In this document: positions 14,569 to 22,281 of the stretch, one piece after another
Numbering within the stretch: position 1 is the stretch's first letter
Layout of the letters: each line of letters opens with the position of its first letter
Position numbers and translations under genes: made by a program
NCBI GenBank assembly: GCA_963169665.1
Contig: CAUJET010000140.1
Span: forward strand, 1 to 37,067
Source of the DNA: Actinomycetota bacterium
Lineage (GTDB): Bacteria; Actinomycetota; Acidimicrobiia; Acidimicrobiales; Ilumatobacteraceae
Length of the DNA stretch: 37,067 nucleotides
Direction: 5' to 3'
Notes under the pieces: model-generated
Databases searched by the model: none
The model's input: the letters and a program-made list of their open reading frames with translations, nothing else
What the model was told of the DNA's origin: nothing

Positions 14569-16056
14569 TCAGCGGCCCTGGCCGATCGCTCGACCCGCCT
14601 GGGTCGGCAACTCGAGCAGCGAGTGGTGTTCGGCGATGCGGTCGAGCACGGCGAGGATCGTCGGATCGGCAGGGGAGGCCTTGTCGAGCGCGGTGTCGAC
14701 GTGGAGCATCATGTGCTCCGCCGTGGCGACCAGCGAGTCGTCGTCGCCGCGGCGCATCGCGGTGAACATCCGCAGCCGCTTCGCGTCGTGCGAGATGAGC
14801 TGGATCGTGACGTAGAGGTGGTCACCGGCCTTGGCCTGGGCGATGAAGTTGATGTGCGTCTCGACGGTGAAGAAGCTGCGGCCGCTCTCGAGGTACGCGG
14901 CGTCCATCCCGATGTAGCGCAGGAACCGGTCGCCGCCCTCGCTCGACAGCTGCATGTAACGGCTGTCGTTCATGTGGCCGTTGTAGTCGACCCACTCCGT
15001 CGGCACCTTCACCTCGTGCAGGCGCAACGGCTGGGTGAGGTCGGGCTCGACGGCGGTCTGGGACGACCGGTCGAACAGCGCCTTCTCATAGCGGTCGAGT
15101 ACCTGGCCGGCGCCGTAGTCGCGGGTGCGCAGCCCCTGGATCACCGAGATGAGGCAGTCGTCGCGAAGCATCTCCAGCTCGCGCAGCGACGCACTCCCGG
15201 CCTGGGCATCGCTCTGGCCGACGAGGGTGTCGAGCAACTCGTCGGTGAGCTCGGGCACATCGGTGAGCTTGCTCCACGGCCACTTCAGCGACGGGCCGAA
15301 CTGGGCCATGAAGTGGCGCATGCCCGCCTCGCCGCCGGCGATGCGATAAATGAGCAGGGTGCCCATGAAGCTCCAGCGCAGGCCGGGGCCGAAGCGGATC
15401 GCGTCGTCGATCTCCTGGGCCGTGGCGACCCCGTCGTTGATCATCCACAACGCTTCACGCCAGAGGGCTTCCATCATCCGGTCGGCGACGAAGCCGTCGA
15501 TCTCGGTGCTCAGCTGCAGCGGGTACATGCCGATCGAGTCGTAGACCTCGGCGGCGCGGTCCTTGGTGGCCTGGCTGGTGAGCGCGCCGCCGCAGATCTC
15601 GACGAGCGGCATCAGGTACACCGGGTTGAACGGGTGGCCGACCACCAATCGCTCGGGGTGGGTCATGCCCTGCTGCATCTCGCTCGGCAGGAGACCCGAG
15701 GTGCTCGAGCCGAACACCACGTGTGCCGGCGCCACGGCGCTCGCCCGCCGGAGCAGCGACTGCTTGAGTTCCATCCGCTCGGGGGCGCTCTCCTGCACGA
15801 AGTCGACGCCGGTGGCGGCCTCCTCGGGTGTGGCGACGAAGGTGAGCGTGCCCTCGGCCGGCAACGCCGGCATCACGAGCTTGTCGAGGGCGCGCCGGGC
15901 GTTGGCCATGACCTCGCCGACCTTGCGGGGCGCCTCGGGGTCAGGGTCGAACATCTGCACGTCGACGCCGTTGAGCAGGAAGCGGGCCGCCCAGCCGGCG
16001 CCGATGACGCCGCCGCCGAGCAGGCCGACCTTCGAGAGGCCGGGGATCGGGCTCAT
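14569..16056 (-). CDS. lcdH: L-carnitine dehydrogenase fused to betainyl-CoA thioesterase
   Basis: 495 aa. The N-terminal Rossmann domain has GGGVIGAGW (14-22). The 3-hydroxyacyl-CoA-dehydrogenase-type core has FGSSTSGLLPSEMQ and HPFNPVYLMPLVE, then a helical domain with EIDGFVADRM. The C-terminal hotdog thioesterase begins near 345 (WVDYNGHMND at 355). This is the known two-domain carnitine dehydrogenase: L-carnitine + NAD+ gives 3-dehydrocarnitine, and the second domain hydrolyses betainyl-CoA to glycine betaine. The adjacent BKACE, 4 nt upstream, supplies the step between. Other 3-hydroxy acids remain possible, but the pair with BKACE is diagnostic in known carnitine operons. Confidence 0.85.
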   Translation of the reverse strand: MSPIPGLSKVGLLGGGVIGAGWAARFLLNGVDVQMFDPDPEAPRKVGEVMANARRALDKLVMPALPAEGTLTFVATPEEAATGVDFVQESAPERMELKQSLLRRASAVAPAHVVFGSSTSGLLPSEMQQGMTHPERLVVGHPFNPVYLMPLVEICGGALTSQATKDRAAEVYDSIGMYPLQLSTEIDGFVADRMMEALWREALWMINDGVATAQEIDDAIRFGPGLRWSFMGTLLIYRIAGGEAGMRHFMAQFGPSLKWPWSKLTDVPELTDELLDTLVGQSDAQAGSASLRELEMLRDDCLISVIQGLRTRDYGAGQVLDRYEKALFDRSSQTAVEPDLTQPLRLHEVKVPTEWVDYNGHMNDSRYMQLSSEGGDRFLRYIGMDAAYLESGRSFFTVETHINFIAQAKAGDHLYVTIQLISHDAKRLRMFTAMRRGDDDSLVATAEHMMLHVDTALDKASPADPTILAVLDRIAEHHSLLELPTQAGRAIGQGR

Positions 16057-16060
16057 CGGC

Positions 16061-16957
16061 TCAGCCGTGCTTCACGAGCTTGAGCTGGTCGCGCACTTCC
16101 TGCGGACCCTTCACACGCACGTTCATCGACTCGAGGATCTGCTTGGCGCGGGCCACGAGCTCGGCGTTGGTGGCCTTGTGGCCCGGGCCGAGGTAGAGGT
16201 TGTCCTCGAGGCCCACGCGGACGTTGCCGCCGGCGAGCGCGGCCATCGCCACGAACGGCAGCTGCATCTTGCTGATGGAGAACGCCGAGAACACGCAGTC
16301 GCGCGGCAGCTGGTTGACCATCGCCATGAAGGTGCCGGGGTCGTCGGGCGCGCCGTAGGCGATGCCCATGCACAGCTGGATCATGATCGGGTCGTCGAGG
16401 AGACCCTTCTGGATCATCTCGTGGACGTAGACGAGGTGGCCGAAGTCGAACACTTCGAGCTCGGGCCGCACACCCAGTTCCTGCACCTGCTTGGCCATCG
16501 AGTCGAGCACGCTGGGCGTGTTGACCATGATGTAGTCGCCGCCCGAGGCGAAGTTCATGGTGCCGCAGTCGAGCGTGCAGATCTCGGGCATGAGGGTGCG
16601 CACGTGGTCGAGCCGCTCGGTGGCGCCGGCCATGTCGGTGCCGTCGACGGCGGGTGGCAGCAGCTGCTCGGCCCCACCGAGCACCAGGTCGCCGCCCATG
16701 CCGGCGGTGAAGTTGAGGACGACATCGGTGCCGCTGTCGCGGATGCGCTCGGCCACCTCGGCGTACAGGCCGGTGTCGCGTGAACCGATGCCGGTCTCGG
16801 GGTCGCGGACGTGGATGTGCACGACGGCGGCGCCGGCCTTGGCCGCGTCGATGGCCGACGTGGCGATCTGCTCGGGCGTCACGGGCACGTGCGGGCTCTT
16901 GCCCACCGTGGCACCCGATCCGGTGACCGCGCAGGTGATGAAGACGTCCCAGTTCAT
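16061..16957 (-). CDS. Beta-keto acid cleavage enzyme (BKACE), probably 3-dehydrocarnitine cleavage
   Basis: 298 aa, full-length BKACE (DUF849). The zinc site is H47-x-H49 in VHIHVRDPETG and the late Glu in RVGLEDNLYLGPG; ITCAVTGSG at the start and NFASGGDYIMVNTP are also typical. The family condenses a beta-keto acid with acetyl-CoA to give acetoacetate and a new CoA ester. Next to carnitine dehydrogenase the natural reaction is 3-dehydrocarnitine + acetyl-CoA -> acetoacetate + betainyl-CoA. CAAAGGGGC gives a good ribosome site before the ATG at 16957. It is first in the two-gene operon, under dyad A4. Confidence 0.9.
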   Translation of the reverse strand: MNWDVFITCAVTGSGATVGKSPHVPVTPEQIATSAIDAAKAGAAVVHIHVRDPETGIGSRDTGLYAEVAERIRDSGTDVVLNFTAGMGGDLVLGGAEQLLPPAVDGTDMAGATERLDHVRTLMPEICTLDCGTMNFASGGDYIMVNTPSVLDSMAKQVQELGVRPELEVFDFGHLVYVHEMIQKGLLDDPIMIQLCMGIAYGAPDDPGTFMAMVNQLPRDCVFSAFSISKMQLPFVAMAALAGGNVRVGLEDNLYLGPGHKATNAELVARAKQILESMNVRVKGPQEVRDQLKLVKHG

Positions 16958-16983
16958 GCCCAAGCCCCTTTGCTCCGTCCAGT

Positions 16984-16999
16984 CTGAACGCCCGGTCAG
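16984..16999 (-). promoter_or_regulatory. Operator dyad A4 before the BKACE-carnitine dehydrogenase operon
   Basis: Plus-strand CTGAACGCCCGGTCAG, a dyad with one mismatch per 7-nt arm and 12 of 16 bases shared with each of the copies before potA and at 7089. On the minus strand TAAGCT (17003-16998) overlaps it by two bases and would be the -10 box, so a bound repressor would block the promoter. The start codon is 26 nt downstream. Confidence 0.6.
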
Positions 17000-17022
17000 C
17001 TTACAAGCGGCCCCACCACCGT

Positions 17023-17123
17023 GATGAGAGATGAGTGCTTCTGCCGCCCCCATTTCTCATCGATGCGCTTCGGATCGACATCGCCATGAGAGATGAGGTC
17101 GGTACAGGCACTCATCTCTCATC
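17023..17123. terminator. Nested inverted repeat, probable terminator of the molybdenum hydroxylase operon
   Basis: GATGAGAGATGAGTGC (17023-17038) is the exact reverse complement of 17108-17123. Between them TCTCATCGATG (17055-17065) can pair with CATCG and ATGAGA (17079-17083, 17086-17091). So ATGAGA occurs four times in alternating orientation, allowing one long or several short hairpins. It lies directly after the stop at 17134 of the operon read leftwards, and before the BKACE promoter. Confidence 0.65.
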
Positions 17124-17133
17124 GCGGGTCAGG

Positions 17134-17610
17134 TCAGGCCTCGTCGGCGGTGCGGCGGACGGCGGCGATGATCTTGGCGTAGCCGGTGCATCGGCACAGG
17201 TTGCCGCTGAGCCCGATGCGGATCTCCTCGTCGGAAGGCGACGGTGTGCGGGCCAGCAGCGCCGTGGCCGACATGATCATCCCGGGGGTGCAGAAGCCGC
17301 ACTGCACGCCGCCCTCTTCGAGCAGGTTGCGCTGGAGCGGATGCAGCTCCTGGCCGTCCATGACGCCTTCGATGGTGGTGATCTCGCGGCCGGCCGCCTG
17401 CGCGGCGAGGTACGAGCACGAGTTCACCGGCTGGCCGTCGAGCAGCACCATGCAGGCGCCGCACTCGCAGTCGTCGCAGCCCTCCTTGGTGCCGGTGAGG
17501 CCGATCTCGGTGCGGATGACGCTGAGCAGGTTGCGGCTCGTGTCGACCGACACCGGGTAGGCGATGCCGTTGACGGACAGGGTGAGGTCGCGGTCGATCG
17601 ACTCGCTCAT
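17134..17610 (-). CDS. Molybdenum hydroxylase small subunit, two [2Fe-2S] clusters
   Basis: 158 aa. N-terminal plant-ferredoxin-like cluster: GCDDCECGACMVLLDGQPVNSC (first cluster cysteines in C-x4-C-x2-C, later C). C-terminal helical cluster: QCGFCTPGMIMS and NLCRCTGYAKI. It passes electrons from the molybdenum centre to FAD in xanthine dehydrogenase/CO dehydrogenase-type enzymes. The ATG at 17610 overlaps the medium-subunit stop by 4 nt and follows AGGAG. It is third in the operon, which then meets a nested hairpin. Confidence 0.92.
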   Translation of the reverse strand: MSESIDRDLTLSVNGIAYPVSVDTSRNLLSVIRTEIGLTGTKEGCDDCECGACMVLLDGQPVNSCSYLAAQAAGREITTIEGVMDGQELHPLQRNLLEEGGVQCGFCTPGMIMSATALLARTPSPSDEEIRIGLSGNLCRCTGYAKIIAAVRRTADEA

Positions 17611-18509
17611 GAGGTGGCTCCTGCTGCCATGCCGATACCGACGGCACGATTGACGGGGATGGCGATGGTCTCGCCGGCGGCGCGGCGGGCGGCGGCCTCG
17701 ACGGCGCGACGGGCCATGACGCCGATGCAGTGGCGCCGGTAGCGGTCGCTCGCGCGGAGATCGCTGATCGGAGTGGCCTGGTCGGCGGCCGCTGCCTGCG
17801 CTGCGGCTGCGACGTCGGCGACCGAGCCGCCGGTGAGCCCGGTGACCTCGACGATCGTGGCGGCGATGGCCGTGAGCGCGACCCGCACCGAGCCGACGGC
17901 GCCGTCGGCCGTGAGCGTCACCGCTGCGGCGGCGCCGACGACGGCGATCTCCATGGCTCGGCGGTACTCGAGGCGCAGGTAGGCGCTGCCCGAGCGGAGC
18001 GCTCTCGCAGGCAGGTGGATGGCGACGCACAGTTCGTCGGCTGCGGCCGACGTGCGACCGGGACCGACCCACAGCGTGGCCATGTCGACCCGACGCGACC
18101 CGGCCGCCGAGGCCAGCTCGGCCTCGGCGCCGAACACGACGAGCGGAGCGCCGGTGTCCATCGCCGGCGAGCCGTTCATGACGTTGCCGCCGAGCGTGCC
18201 GACGTGGCGCGTGGCGGGCGAGCCAACCAGGGCACTGGCATCGGCGAGCGCCGACCACTCGGCGCCGATCGTCGCGTCGGTCTCGATCGTGTGGTGCGAC
18301 ACACCGGCGCCGATGACGAGGCCGCCGTCGGCGGAGCGATCGATGGTGCGCAGCGACTCGATCCGATCGATCGCGACGAGGGAAGCGGGCAGCGGGGCCT
18401 TGCCGTGCCGGGCGCCGACGACGAGGTCGGTGCCACCGGCGATGGGGCGGGCGCCGGCGGCCAGGGCCGCGAGCGCGTCGTCGAGGGTGGTGGCGATCAG
18501 CAGGCTCAT
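17607..18509 (-). CDS. Molybdenum hydroxylase medium (FAD) subunit
   Basis: 300 aa, close to the usual CoxM-like length. The flavin-binding motifs ARPIAGGTDLVV (~20-31) and HVGTLGGNVMNGSPA (~105-119) are the AGGTD and T-IGGN/LGGN blocks of the FAD domain. It accepts electrons from the iron-sulfur subunit. Both ends overlap neighbouring genes by 4 nt (ATGA), so the three subunits are translationally coupled. The last ~60 residues carry the expected CO-dehydrogenase C-terminal fold (YRRHCIGVMARRAVEAA). Confidence 0.9.
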   Translation of the reverse strand: MSLLIATTLDDALAALAAGARPIAGGTDLVVGARHGKAPLPASLVAIDRIESLRTIDRSADGGLVIGAGVSHHTIETDATIGAEWSALADASALVGSPATRHVGTLGGNVMNGSPAMDTGAPLVVFGAEAELASAAGSRRVDMATLWVGPGRTSAAADELCVAIHLPARALRSGSAYLRLEYRRAMEIAVVGAAAAVTLTADGAVGSVRVALTAIAATIVEVTGLTGGSVADVAAAAQAAAADQATPISDLRASDRYRRHCIGVMARRAVEAAARRAAGETIAIPVNRAVGIGMAAGATS

Positions 18510-20806
18510 CGGGCCGCCTCCTCGTTCAGGGTCTCCCACACCCGCTCGGCCGTCATCGGCAGGCGACGGACGGGTCGGCCGATGATCGCCGCGAGGGCGT
18601 TGGAGATGGCAGCGGCCGTCGCCACGTTCGGTGCCTCGGCGAGGCCCTTGGCGCCGCGCGGGCCGGCGTCGGGCGTGGCGATCTGCACGAAGTGGGTGTT
18701 GATCGGCGGTGCGTCGGCGCAGGTCTGCAGCTTGTACTCGAGCATCGCCGCGTTGCGCTGCTTGCCCTGGTCGTCGTAGGTGGTGCCCTCGGTGAGGGCC
18801 TGGCCGATGCCCATGAGGACGCCGCCCTCCACCTGGCCGAGCGCGCCGAGCTCGTTGATGATCGTGCCCGAGTCGTGGGCGGTGCTGACGGCGAGCACGC
18901 GGGCCACGCCGGTGTCGCGGTCGAGCTTGACCCGCACCGCGTGGCACGAGAACTGCGGGGCGACGAACGCTGCCATGCCGAGGTCGCCGACGCAGGTGGA
19001 ACCGACGAGCGGCGGCGGTCCGGGTGGTTGCCCCGAGCCATGGCCGATCAGCAGCTCGCCACCGGCGGCGATGCCGGCGAGCTCGGCGATCGACACCGTC
19101 GCGGCCGGGGTGCCGGCGACGGAGGCGTGACCGTCGGCGAGCACGATGTCGTCCGGCGAGGCCTCGAGGTGGTCGGCGGCCAGCTTGCGCAGCTGCTCGG
19201 CGACCTGGCCGGCGGCGTTCACGACCGCACGTCCGTTGTTGAACAGGGTCTGGCTGCCCGTGGCGCCCATGTCGTACGGCGCGACGGAGGTGTCCTGGTA
19301 GACGAGCTGGAAGTCCTCGGGCGCCATGCCGAGTTCGTCGGCGGCGAGCTGGCGCAGCGTCATCACCGCACCGGTGCCGCACTCCTGGGCGCCGGTGATG
19401 ATCTGGCCCGAGCCGTCACCGTCGATCTTCACGTAGGCGCCGGACGGGACCGAGAAGCTCGGCCACCAGCCGATCGCGACGCCGATGGCCTCGTCGTCGG
19501 GCAGCTCCTGGCCGTACCCGGCGTTGGCCGTGGCCGCGTCGATGCACTGCTGCAGGCCGATCTCGTCGTAGGTCTGGCCGCTCGGGCCCTCGGCGCCGGT
19601 GTCGACGGCGTTGAGCTTGCGGAAGGCGACCGGGTCGAGCCCGACCGCCTTGGCGAGTTCGTCGGTGTGCGACTCGAGCGCCCAGCAGGCCTGGGGCGCC
19701 GTCGGGGCGCGCACCGAGCCGGAGGGTTGGTGGTTGGTGTAGACGAGGTGGGCCTCGATCGACACGTTCGGCACTCGGTAGGGGCCGGCTAGGTGCATCG
19801 CCGCGAGTTGGGAGAAGAATCCGGCGTCGGCGGTGTAGGCGCCGTTGTCGATCGCGATCCACCCGGTGCGGGCGACGATCGTGCCGTCGCTGCGCATGCC
19901 CGTGGTGATGTCGATGATCATGCCCTCGCGGCGTCGGTCGGGAGCGAGGAACTCCTCACGGCGGCTGAACACCAGGCGGACCGGACGCTTGGCCGCTCGG
20001 GCGAGGGCGGCGATGTGGGCCTCGTAGTGGAAGCCGCACTTCCCGCCGAACCCGCCGCCGAGGTGCGGCACGATGATGCGGACCCGGTTCGCCGGCAGCT
20101 CCAGCGTCTCGCACACACCCGCACGGGCGTCGAAGGGCACCTGGGTCGACGTCCAGATCGTGACCTTGTCGCCCTCCCACTGGGCGAGCACGGCGCGTGG
20201 TTCGATCGGGGCGGCATGGCACCCGTCGGCCACGTACCGGCTCGACACGACCACGTCGGCGGTGGCCATCGCTGCGGCGGCGTCTCCCTTGGTGATCGAC
20301 GAGAACGAGGCGTCGTTGCGGTCGCGGACCACGACCTCGGCGGCGCCGTAGCCGGCCCAACCGTCGTGGACGAGGGGCGCGCCGGGGGCGAGCGATGCCT
20401 CGAGGTCGGTGACGACGGGCAGCGGCTCGAACTCGACGACGATGGCGTCGACGGCCCGCTGGGCGATCTCGGCGGTGGTGGCGGCAACGGCGGCGATGAT
20501 CTCGCCCTCGTAGCGGACGACGTCGGTGGCGAACAGGGTGCGGTCCTGCACGAAGGGCCCGAACCGCACGTCGGGGACGTCGGCTGCGGTGAGCACGCTC
20601 ATCACACCGGGCATCGCCAGGGCGGCCGACACGTCGAGGCGGGTGATGCGGGCGTGGCTCACGTCGGCGTAGCGGAACTTGGCCGCGAGCACGCCGGTGA
20701 GGCTGAGGTCAGCGGTGTACCGGCCGCTGCCGGTGACCTTGTCGGGGCCGTCGGCGCGGACGAACCGCGGGGCAGGGCGAGCGGTGTGGGGTTCGGTGAC
20801 GGTCAT
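18506..20806 (-). CDS. Molybdenum hydroxylase large (molybdopterin) subunit, xanthine dehydrogenase family
   Basis: 766 aa. N-terminal aldehyde oxidase/xanthine dehydrogenase a/b hammerhead (GSGRYTADLSLTGVLAAKF), then the molybdopterin-binding part with PHLGGGFGGKCGFHYEA, the active-site Arg loop GSVRAPTAPQ, and near the C-terminus the Glu region GAKGLAEAPN that holds the catalytic base in this family. The loop is neither the AYXCSFR of form-I CO dehydrogenase nor exactly that of xanthine dehydrogenase, so CO oxidation is unlikely; an N-heterocycle or aldehyde is more likely. GAGGAG precedes the ATG at 20806. Dyad B3 lies ~47 nt upstream. No cofactor-insertion (XdhC/CoxD) genes are in view. 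Confidence 0.9.
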   Translation of the reverse strand: MTVTEPHTARPAPRFVRADGPDKVTGSGRYTADLSLTGVLAAKFRYADVSHARITRLDVSAALAMPGVMSVLTAADVPDVRFGPFVQDRTLFATDVVRYEGEIIAAVAATTAEIAQRAVDAIVVEFEPLPVVTDLEASLAPGAPLVHDGWAGYGAAEVVVRDRNDASFSSITKGDAAAAMATADVVVSSRYVADGCHAAPIEPRAVLAQWEGDKVTIWTSTQVPFDARAGVCETLELPANRVRIIVPHLGGGFGGKCGFHYEAHIAALARAAKRPVRLVFSRREEFLAPDRRREGMIIDITTGMRSDGTIVARTGWIAIDNGAYTADAGFFSQLAAMHLAGPYRVPNVSIEAHLVYTNHQPSGSVRAPTAPQACWALESHTDELAKAVGLDPVAFRKLNAVDTGAEGPSGQTYDEIGLQQCIDAATANAGYGQELPDDEAIGVAIGWWPSFSVPSGAYVKIDGDGSGQIITGAQECGTGAVMTLRQLAADELGMAPEDFQLVYQDTSVAPYDMGATGSQTLFNNGRAVVNAAGQVAEQLRKLAADHLEASPDDIVLADGHASVAGTPAATVSIAELAGIAAGGELLIGHGSGQPPGPPPLVGSTCVGDLGMAAFVAPQFSCHAVRVKLDRDTGVARVLAVSTAHDSGTIINELGALGQVEGGVLMGIGQALTEGTTYDDQGKQRNAAMLEYKLQTCADAPPINTHFVQIATPDAGPRGAKGLAEAPNVATAAAISNALAAIIGRPVRRLPMTAERVWETLNEEAAR

Positions 20807-20852
20807 GCTGATCGAGCTCCTCGGGCGCATCCGGGGGATCGATGGATCCTCG

Positions 20853-20868
20853 TCGGACGGGTGCTCAA
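20853..20868 (-). promoter_or_regulatory. Operator-like dyad B3 before the molybdenum hydroxylase operon
   Basis: Plus-strand TCGGACGGGTGCTCAA, related to the 16-mers at 2756 and 28419 (shared GGAC-N4-GCTCA core; spacing identical). On the minus strand TATTGA overlaps its edge and could be the -10 box. Confidence 0.45.
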
Positions 20869-20955
20869 TATGGCACGGATCGGTGCCCGACCGCAGCGTC
20901 GCCGGTGTCGCCCGTGTGAACCTTCCCGCCCGACCAGGTCCGGTCAGGGGGTCGG

Positions 20956-21501
20956 TCAGGGGTTTGGACCGACAGCCCGCCGAGACACGGCGATCCAGGC
21001 GATGGTCATCAGGCCGCCGACGGTGACGGCGGTGGGGACGAGGCCGCTGATACCCGGGGCCTCCACCGTGGCCGGGGCGGACGCGAGGAGTGCGCCGATC
21101 GCAGGCGTGCGACGGTCGGCCACGGCACCGGCGGCGAAGAGCTGGTCGAACACGGTCTGGGCGACGGCCATGCCCGGCACCACGGCACAGCGACAACCCG
21201 GATGGGCTCGGCCGGCGAGCGCGGCGGCCTCGCTGGCGAAGAGCTTGTTGGCCGCATGTGCCAGGCAGGCGTTGCACACCGAGCAGCCCGGCGAGAGGCA
21301 TGTGCCGCCCACCGTGGGATCCAGCGAGAAGGTCGGCACGGTGTCGGCCGCGTCGGCGGCACCGGCCCACGCGAGACCGATCAATGCGGCACCACCGGCG
21401 CCGATCACCGTGCGGCGTGACCAGCCAGGACGATCTGCGTCGAGCGGCTCGGCGCGATCGTGCGGGCGACTGTGGGGGTGGTGGCGCGAGTCGTGGTGCA
21501 T
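20956..21501 (-). CDS. Tat-exported Cys-rich protein with C-terminal membrane anchor, possible exosortase cargo
   Basis: 181 aa. A His-rich start (MHHDSRHHPHSRPHD) leads into a twin-arginine signal, WSRRTVIGAGGAALIGLAWA, with likely cleavage after ADA (~51). The mature part has six Cys: C68, C73, C76, C79 (CLSPGCSVCNAC) and C103, C105 (HPGCRC), with H82 and H100, a possible metal or redox site. A C-terminal helix (153-172) ends in SRRAVGPNP, the helix-plus-basic layout of exosortase/archaeosortase sorting tails. It is divergent from an exosortase-family gene 232 bp away. Tat export suggests folding with a cofactor before export. I do not know the family; the cargo role is inference. Confidence 0.75.
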   Translation of the reverse strand: MHHDSRHHPHSRPHDRAEPLDADRPGWSRRTVIGAGGAALIGLAWAGAADAADTVPTFSLDPTVGGTCLSPGCSVCNACLAHAANKLFASEAAALAGRAHPGCRCAVVPGMAVAQTVFDQLFAAGAVADRRTPAIGALLASAPATVEAPGISGLVPTAVTVGGLMTIAWIAVSRRAVGPNP

Positions 21502-21518
21502 GGTGGGATCCCTGTGCC

Positions 21519-21546
21519 GATCGTCTCCGGGAGCCGCATCGTTTCC
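21519..21546 (-). promoter_or_regulatory. Possible ECF-type promoter of the Cys-rich gene
   Basis: On the minus strand GGAAAC (21546-21541) and CGATC (21523-21519) are 17 nt apart, similar to the GGAAC/CGTC boxes of many ECF sigma factors. It ends 17 nt before the ATG. Such short boxes occur by chance, so this is weak. The 231-bp gap 21502-21732 shows nothing else clear. Confidence 0.25.
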
Positions 21547-21732
21547 GCGCCCCTCGTTGATGTGAGTGGTGCCCGGCTTTCGCCCGGCCCGAGGCCCACG
21601 CGACGAGCGTTTCCACGATGCAGCATCCGCAGACGACCGACACCTCCGACCGTCCGGCGTGGCGCCGATTCGTCAGGTAGGTCGCGGCCCGCACCCGGGC
21701 GCCGAGCGGGGGTGTACCGGACGGTCGTCCAC

Positions 21733-22281
21733 ATGGTGTCCGCTCTCGTCCGCCGCCGCCGCCCGCTCGGTCGCGCCCTGTCGTGCGCCGCTGCCGGTGT
21801 GGTCGCGATCGCGACGGCGGTCGCAGCGTTCCTGCTGCTCGTCGACGGCTGGACGGCGGTCGAGGCGTGGGTGGTCGGCGGGCTCGCCGGCCTGCTCGGG
21901 TCGGCGGAGGTGACCCGATCCGGGCATCAACTGCTCGTGCGGGGCGATGCCGGCACGTTCGTGCTCACGGTGGGTGCCTGGTGTTCGTCGCTCGCGCCGG
22001 TGCTCGGGGTGGTGTCCGTCGCGGTGTTCGCGCCCGGTTCGTGGCAACGCCGGTGGCGTGCTGCGCTGGCGGCGACCCTGCTGCTCGTGGCGGGCAACGT
22101 CGTCCGGGTGGCCGCGGTGGTCATGGTCGGGGCCGATCTCGATGCCGCCCGGCTCGAACCGTTCCATGACGGTCCGGCCACGGCGTTCACCGTGGTGCTG
22201 GTGCTGGCGGCGGCGGCGGTGCTGGCGTGGTCGACGCTGCCGGCGCGAGCACCCGCTCAGCCGCTGCGAGCCCGGCGGTGA
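21733..22281 (+). CDS. Exosortase/archaeosortase-family membrane protein
   Basis: 182 aa with about five hydrophobic helices. The three conserved residues of the exosortase/archaeosortase family are in order and spacing: Cys84 in GAWCSSLAPV, Arg125 in GNVVRVAAV, and His145 in EPFHDGP. These membrane cysteine transpeptidases cut C-terminal helix-plus-basic tails and may attach the cargo elsewhere. The protein is at the short end of the family. Its divergent neighbour at 20956 has a fitting C-terminal tail. No polysaccharide cluster or PEP-CTERM set is nearby, so it may serve one cargo. The ATG at 21733 has no strong ribosome site; GTG at 21712 is an alternative. Its last 95 bp overlap the end of the amine oxidase gene on the other strand. 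Confidence 0.8.
   Translation: MVSALVRRRRPLGRALSCAAAGVVAIATAVAAFLLLVDGWTAVEAWVVGGLAGLLGSAEVTRSGHQLLVRGDAGTFVLTVGAWCSSLAPVLGVVSVAVFAPGSWQRRWRAALAATLLLVAGNVVRVAAVVMVGADLDAARLEPFHDGPATAFTVVLVLAAAAVLAWSTLPARAPAQPLRARR

Noticed and set aside
18506..20806. CO dehydrogenase (CoxL) as the identity of the large subunit
   Set aside because: The active-site loop GSVRAPTAPQ lacks the AYXCSFR motif of form-I CO dehydrogenase, and no CoxD/E/F genes are present.
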